Shown: positions 57,961-64,000 of the stretch, in pieces | How the letters are laid out: every line of letters starts with the position of its first letter | Position numbering within the stretch: the first letter of the stretch is position 1 | Assembly (NCBI GenBank): GCA_022410635.1 | Contig: JAJVDF010000299.1 | Span: forward strand, 718,214-782,213 | Source of the DNA: Tretioscincus oriximinensis | Taxonomy: Eukaryota > Chordata > Lepidosauria > Squamata > Gymnophthalmidae | Direction: 5' to 3' | DNA length: 64,000 bases | Notes under the pieces: generated by a model | What the model saw: the letters and a program-made list of their open reading frames with translations, nothing else | Told to the model about the DNA's origin: nothing | Databases searched by the model: none | Program-made: the position numbers and the translations under genes

Positions 57961-58393
57961 CAGCAGCACCTGGTAATAGCTATTAAAGATGCAGAACTCC
58001 TATCTCCCTTTTTTCTGGTAACTCTAGTGGTAGCTCAGTTTTTAATCTGTTTTATTTAAGGATTGATTCACCTTGCAATTTTCTCCTATCATGACATAGG
58101 CTGTGCTGCTTGGAAAGTCCTCTGATTCAGGTCATGCATTCCAACAGCAGGCATTAAGTGTATATATGCATTACTCATCCCTCCTGACATGTGCTGATGC
58201 TATTGCTTTTATACTGCAGTGTTTGAGTCAACAGTGAGCAGGTAGCAAGCAAAGCGAAAACTGAGCAGCAGCCACAATATGCTGGAAGTTAGAGGAGTGT
58301 GCCATGCAACAAAATCTCTCAGGTAGCCTCTTGCCCCCAGATATTATCCTGCCTCTAGTAATGAAGAAGAAATCAGTTGCCTGTCAAAATGAT

Positions 58394-59190
58394 TGGCCCT
58401 GGTCACACATAAGTTTTTATTCTGCTTCAGTCCACCTTCAGAATGGAAGAGGAAAGCAGAAAAGTGAGTATTAATTTGATTTCCACATTATTTAAATCAA
58501 AGGAGCGCAATCTGAATTAGAGAATGTCAGAAGGAAACAACTTGTCAATGTTCGACTGTGTTTTCTCACACTAAAAGTCTGCATTCCCACTGGGAAGGAA
58601 AATGGGTGTGAAAGCTCTTTGGCCCCGCAGGCTAAGCTTAAAAAACTGATACTTAAATTTAAAGTGGTTTCGCCATGCGCCGAATTCACAATGTGGCGTC
58701 TGAGCTTAGTTCACTCACAGAACTGTCACAAGTGCAGATGAACAGAATTTGTGCTCTGATCTGACAGATTAGCTGTCTGACTGGTGGCCAATTTGGGGAT
58801 CTTCTTGTTCCNAGTGAAGCTAGAAGCAATCCCAAGGATTGGGACCCATGGCATGGAGGGAGATCTTAGTGGATCTCCTGCCATTGTTGCTGGCTTTTGC
58901 CAGCAGTTTTAATTTCCCNGCTGATGCTCTAGTGTGGGAAATTTGATCTGCTGACAAAGGCAGCAGCTGAAACATCTTTCTGCTTGCCATAGACTTAATC
59001 ATTAGGGCCCTAGGTGTCACAAGCAGCCTCAAACATGATGATTCCAAACCAGGCCTCCACCCCTTATAAAAGCTGCTCTGTGCATCTTCTGCTCTTTCTC
59101 TGCTCTGTCAGGCTGCTGCAATGGACAGTTTTTTTCTTCCCAGCTAAAGTGGAGTAGAGCTGGATTAAAATGTAGGTGTGACCAGAGCCA
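58394..59190. mobile_element. M2 mini-transposon expanded by internal insertions
   Basis: TTGGCCCTGGTCACACATAA at the left, GTAGGTGTGACCAGAGCCA at the right; near-complementary ends about 800 bases apart. The interior (58560-59040) contains text related to the 7.7 kb repeat (GGGTGTGAAAGCTCTTTGGC). Confidence 0.5.
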
Positions 59191-59194
59191 AATA

Positions 59195-59950
59195 AGACAT
59201 TTAGTCACACTCTATACAGTGGTTCAGCTCTTAATAGGGGAAATACTGAGATCATTGCATAGGTCCACAGTCCAACTCTACTTGGTTTCAAACCTCTTGC
59301 TAAAAAATCCTCATGCTAAAAAAAGAAGTGGGCAGGAATACACAAGCATAGGGAGGAGGGGAAAAGGCATAGAAAAATCTGTTTTCCACTACAAAAAAAT
59401 CTAAGAACTGCTGAATATTGTGACTGGAGAAAATTATGCAAATCAAGAAAATGCATACGTAATCTCATTTGTGTGACTATGCTTTCACTGTTTGCAAAGA
59501 GCTGTAGCTGCATACAAAAAACAATGTGGTTTACTAAATCTCCCTCTGACAGGATTTTTCACCCTGCCATTNCTCTCCTTCTACAGACTTAGGGTCTAGA
59601 ACTATGAGCAACATTCATTTGAATTCAAAAATTTTATTCAAATTGTATCTGCACTTGTTCCCATATCCAGAATATGACTGAATGAAATTAGTCTCCTGTT
59701 CACATACAAAAATATATTTGTTATGGTCTTGCCTTTAAAGTTTTTTTAAAAAAATAATATTTTGCTTTTTGGATATGTTCAAACTCAAATATCAACACCT
59801 AATGGCTGTGAAATCCAACAAATGAATTTTCAGTTCAGTGTCAAACCGAACACACAAATTTCGGCCATACACATCTGCAGTCAATTTTGTGCTTTTGAAT
59901 CTATTGTTGGCCATCCTGAGACCTTCAGGTATAGTGTGGGCTATAAGAGT
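59195..59950. other. Putative intronic DNA, no feature recognised
   Basis: AT-rich; no repeat or splice-bounded frame identified. Confidence 0.4.
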
Positions 59951-59953
59951 AAA

Positions 59954-60318
59954 TCATAAATAATAAAAAGTATGTGGGAGCATTCAATGTTCCAAGATAC
60001 AATGTCCAATGACAGGGCTCGAAACTTTGGAAGCCTCCAGAGACCAGTGTCCTGGGTTAGAAATTGGCTAAAAAACAGAAACGGAAGGAAGTAATAATTG
60101 GATAGTTTTCTGGGTGGAAAGTTGTGAGAAGTGGATTATGCCAGGGTTCAGTACTGGGACCAGTACTGGGAGGGAAAGGAAGAAGTGTAAGGAAAGAAGG
60201 AAGGAAAGGGAAACGGAAAAANGAAGGAACGAAACAAAGAAGCAGCAAGTGAAAGGGGGATGGGAGGATGGGCTAGAGCCCATTACATTACCGTAATTTA
60301 ATGGACTAATTTCACTAG
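59954..60318 (+). mobile_element. Non-autonomous Helitron-like element, copy 3
   Basis: A|TCATAAATAATAAAAAG start, CCAATGACAGGGCTCG, CCAGAGACCAGTGTCCTGGG, TTTTCTGGGTGGAAAGTTG, GGAA/AAGG core, hairpin CCCATTACATTA / TAATTTAATGG, then CTAATTTCACTAG followed by T. Confidence 0.75.
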
Positions 60319-60319
60319 T

Positions 60320-62438
60320 AAATAAATAAAAGAAAAATAATAGTTACAGTGTGATCAAAAATATTTGTCAGCCCATGAAATTATGATTAGAAGCGCATTT
60401 CATTTATCAGCTTAAAAAATATTATTGGAAATGTTATTGGAGAAAGAAACCCTTGAAAAAAAGGAATTCTGTTTGGTTTCTTCACTCCAATGCAACTGGA
60501 TTCCAGGACACAGTGGCCTTGTCCTGCTCTTAGCCTTTGAGGAGAAAGCATCCTTTATAGGCTTTAGGAANCTGTCAGGTTCAGATAAGGCTGGGATCCT
60601 ATCCATTGGGACCCTCAGTAATGTTAATAAGGAAAAATTAATTTTTAACTGCTGGGATAGCTGCCAAAACATGTGACCTTTTGGCAGACCAGCTGTGCTA
60701 TAAAAGCAAATTGCAGATATCTCAGCGGCAGGGTGAGATCCTGCTGCATGTGAAAGCAAGGAATTTATCTATGGTCGTGTGTGTGGTGTGACAAGAGCTT
60801 TATGGTGAAGAGGGATGAGGAAACAAAAACAGGAATCTTCCTAAAGCTTTTCTCCATTCAGTCACAGTTGCAGATACAAGAGCTGTATTCCCTTCAAGGT
60901 CCCAGATTATGGTCTTCTAATCCAAAAAGTGTGACGGGATGACAGCAAAGGAGAGTGCGAGGGAGGTGTTAAATAATTCCAGATTTACTTTCACATCAGT
61001 CACACCNGTTTGACACCTCTAATTAATACACCAGCAACCGAAGGACGAATTAGGCTCTTTGCAAAAAAAAACCCACACAAAAAACCTTCTCTCTTCTTTT
61101 CCAAGCGCCTGAATTCCTGGTGTAACTGTGATCATGTACTGTAAATCACAACTCCTCCTGTAACGGTTTAACGCTGACACTTAATAGAAGCACCATTTCT
61201 TCCAGTNGCCATGTTATAAAAGAAAGGGGCTTATCCCCTTTGAAGTCAAAGTCAAATCAAAACCTCAAAGGATCGGCCCTGTTGTCCTTATGTTTTTCAC
61301 TATGTAATTACAGAGTAAGGNGGGAGGCAGAACATGTTGACTTGGGAAGGAGGTTTTGCTTTAATAAAGTTTTCTGGAATTTGAGGCATTTTATCCTTTT
61401 GTTTTCTTCTTCCATCCAAATCTTGGGGTGTAAAATATTTTTTTATTCATCTTCTGNACTCTTGGGATCCTGTTAATGTCAAGTATCCACATTATCATTT
61501 CTCAGGGCTGCTTAAGATGGTNCTTCCATAATTCAGATGAAGAAAGAATGTACAGAATACTAGATAAATAGTAATTTCATCCCTCATCGCAAAAACTGAA
61601 GGGGTGCAGTGGAGTTAGCAAGCAGGCATTACTGCCCATTGTATTTCCTGGACACCATCTTTTACCGTATGGGGGACAGAAAGAACTTCTTTGTAGTTGC
61701 TAAGCAACTATGGAAGACATGACAGTTCTCCAACTCTGAGCAGTAGCTACCAATTTTTGTGTCAAACTTCTTTCCATTTTTTGGCTTTCAGCCTTCCAAT
61801 TCCTCAAAGGCCTGAAGCAACATAGAAAAATATTTCCCCCATTTACAGTTCAGGGTTATAGTATTCAACGCTGTCTGAGTTACTTGGACTCAGCAGCAGC
61901 AGAAACAAGGTTCTCCACAAGATGGCAAAAAAAAAATGAAATAAATAATGATCAGCGTATTGCCAATTCAAGAATTCCCAGTTCCCCAGCTTGAAGTGGC
62001 TTTCTCACAACTACTGAACCTAGAATTCTTCCAGTTATAGATTTATAATTGTCTGAATCAGGATTTTCATGTTTTTAATCAGAGATGTGTTCCGAAAGCA
62101 AGATGGCGTTTCTTAGGCTGCATCCAGATGAGTTCTTTTTGTTACTATGGGGCAGGAAAAAGACCAAACAGGATTGAAGAGTTCTAGCAGAGGTTATCTT
62201 TTCCCTAATAGTACATAGATGCAATTTTTATGTTCTGGGATAGAACATAAAAGGTAAGATAGACAAAAAATGCTATGACCACCATGGTCTTTTAAGATAC
62301 CACAACTCTCAATAATTATCACCTGATCATTATTCTGATCTGCTATGGGTGTTCAGGTTGTAGCTACTCTATATGGTGCAACTTGGGTCTCAACCTGGGG
62401 ATCTTAAGATTATTGGTGGGGCTGATAACCATACCTAC
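60320..62438. other. Putative intronic DNA, no feature recognised
   Basis: No repeat family recognised in this 2.1 kb, unusually few transposon traces for this window; stop-dense. Confidence 0.4.
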
Positions 62439-62439
62439 A

Positions 62440-63275
62440 ATCAGCATTTCTAAGGTATAATGACCAATGTCAGGGCTCGGAACTTTGGCAACCTCCAGAG
62501 ACCCAATGACAGTGCTCGGAACTTTGGGAGCATCCAGAGACCAGAGTCCTGGGTTAAAAACCAGCTATAAGATTAGGGTTGCCACCTGTTCCTTATTAAA
62601 CGGGACATCCTGTATTTCAGGTAAAAAATACGCATCCTGTATTATGATTCAGTGACCCATAAAATACCACTAATATCATGCTTGTTTTGAAATATTTGNA
62701 ATTCAAATTGCCGCATCAATATATATCAATCATTATATTCTAATCAATACAAACTCATCACTTAGCGAATTCGACGCTACTGGTGCTCTCAGTGCTAGGA
62801 AAGTGAATCACAGTTCTCAGCCGGATGTTGTAAGTAGGAAGTGTGGAAGTGTCTTCTTCAAATGGTAGTATAGTCAGGTGTTGTGATTGTTATTTTTTAG
62901 TGTCTCTTATTTTTTTGAAATGTCCCTTATTTGTAACAGCATGTCCTTTATTTCACTGATCAAAAGGTGGCAACCCTATATAAGACAGAAAACATAGGGA
63001 AGTAATAAATGGACAATTCTCTGGGTGGAAAGTTGTGAGAAGTGAAATAACCCCAGGGTTCAATACTGGGACCAGTGTTGAGAAAGAAAGGAAGGGAAAG
63101 AAGACAGAAGGAAAGGAAAACTGAAAGAAAAAAAGGAATGAAACAAAGAAATAGCAAGTGAAAGAAGGGAAGGAGGGGCCAAGGGAGGGAGTGGGTAGAG
63201 GCATGGGTGGGAGCAAGGGGNAGGGGGGGCTAGAATCCATTGTATTACCATAATGCAATGGGCTAATTCCACTAA
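62440..63275 (+). mobile_element. Non-autonomous Helitron-like element, copy 4, 5'-truncated and interrupted
   Basis: Joins the family alignment at TCAGCATTTC (62440), then CCAATGTCAGGGCTCGG twice, CCTGGGTTAAAAACC. It is interrupted at 62573-62978 and resumes with AAGACAGAAAACATAGGG, TTCTCTGGGTGGAAAG, a GGAA/AAGG core, an 11-base-stem hairpin (63237-63247 / 63251-63261, one mismatch) and CTAATTCCACTAA followed by T. Confidence 0.75.
62574..62978. mobile_element. TIR element inserted in Helitron copy 4
   Basis: Perfect 14-base inverted ends, TAGGGTTGCCACCT and AGGTGGCAACCCTA, flanked by TATAAGA on both sides (62566-62572, 62979-62985). A 7-8 base duplication suggests a hAT-like transposase. 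No coding capacity. Confidence 0.75.
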
Positions 63276-63279
63276 TATA

Positions 63280-64000
63280 NAGTATATAACTGAAGAAATA
63301 ACAAGATCTTCATTCCTGTGTATTATAAAAACAAATCAACTTAATTGAATTTTTTCAATTCCCACAAATATCAAGTGCTTCAGGGATGCCACTTGTGATA
63401 CCACCACTTCTCTAGTTTGAAAGGACTGGACTCCCGCCGTTATCTCCTAAACTTCTTCAGAATCTNCTTTAAGCTGCATTTCAAATAGAAATTTAAAAGC
63501 TGCTTTCTGTATCAGCTGCCCACCCAGTGTTAAATTACGAAGGGGAAAAACCTGCATGTGTTGACATGTTAATACTTCAGTCAACTCTTTTTGCCACTTC
63601 TGACACATGATGTGGAAAGGTATAATTATCATTTACTTTAGCATAACTGTAGGTGTAGGAAAGATATTTTATTTGCCCAGCAGCTGCTCTGTGTGTCTGT
63701 GTGCTATTTACATTTGCTCTGCTTCAAATTATTATAGGTGCTCTGAGTTTTATTCTTTTCCTGTATTAATGGTAGCTGGAAAGAGTATAAAGGTTGATTG
63801 AGGGAATGACCTAAAAAGGCAAAAAGGGTAATTTCTCTTCAGTCATATTCACAGTAGTCTTCAGTTTTATAAGTTTCTAAATGTGCTTTCTATGAAAAAT
63901 TAAAAGACTGGAAATCATTGCTATTCTTTTTGGCCATTGTTGTCTCACACAGAATCCAGATGTGTCNGAGGCAACTGTGTGTGTTGTGCAGAAAGTGGGT
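63280..64000. other. Window end, no feature recognised
   Basis: AT-rich DNA with short chance frames only. Confidence 0.4.

Larger units (their letters stand above)
32229..64000 (+). other. Putative first intron of the candidate gene (open-ended)
   Basis: Starts at the GTAACG donor. No + strand open frame in this interval has a CUB-like pattern (for example S-P-G-Y-P) or other recognisable extracellular domain, so no exon 2 was found and the intron must extend beyond the window if the gene call is right. The interval is filled with transposon relics and simple repeats, listed separately. Confidence 0.45.

Overview
The window looks like draft-quality nuclear DNA from a squamate reptile, most likely a lizard. 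The evidence is a mixture of CR1 LINE 3' ends, an L1 insertion, two tRNA-derived SINE families (one ending in an AGCCGCTTTG / AAAGCGGGGTATAA tail of the kind I associate with squamate SINEs), many short inverted-repeat DNA transposons, and long simple repeats. Scattered single N bases and one 392-base N gap (40755-41146) mark it as an unfinished assembly. Nothing prokaryotic is present. I cannot name the genus.

Only one feature looks like a protein-coding gene. A CpG island (about 30.58-32.26 kb) carries a GC-rich 5' leader and ends in a first coding exon on the + strand (32147-32228). The exon encodes a signal peptide and stops at a phase-1 splice donor. The start (MDTF...), the W-x-F-L pattern, the Gly-Gln at the cleavage region and the phase-1 exon end fit neuropilin-2 (NRP2) best. 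This is an identification from memory on a 27-residue peptide and stays tentative. The remaining 31.8 kb would be intron 1; no CUB-domain exon is visible in it. The other long open frames are frames through GC-rich leader, simple repeats or transposons, and are not listed as genes. One 255-nt interval on the - strand (24220-24474) has the form of an internal exon and is flagged as an orphan.

Layout: 1-30 kb is upstream intergenic DNA with interspersed repeats, including a possible LTR at 18.1-18.7 kb. A nested tetranucleotide array (29.79-30.29 kb), a GA tract (30.45-30.54 kb) and the CpG island/first exon follow. The first 3 kb of the putative intron (32.3-35.2 kb) is crowded with palindromic mini-transposons and one L1 insertion with clean target-site duplications. 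From 38 to 64 kb are SINEs, CR1 pieces, a 91-bp-arm near-perfect inverted repeat (50335-50531) and further palindromic elements.

The most interesting material is mobile-element structure. A small family of four elements (14.6, 39.9, 60.0 and 62.4 kb) has the terminal signature of non-autonomous Helitrons: 5' TC, a 3' hairpin, then CTAG or CTAA followed by T, around a variable GGAA-rich core. One copy is interrupted by a terminal-inverted-repeat element with a visible target duplication, and another sits inside a palindromic element, so the order of insertions can be read directly.
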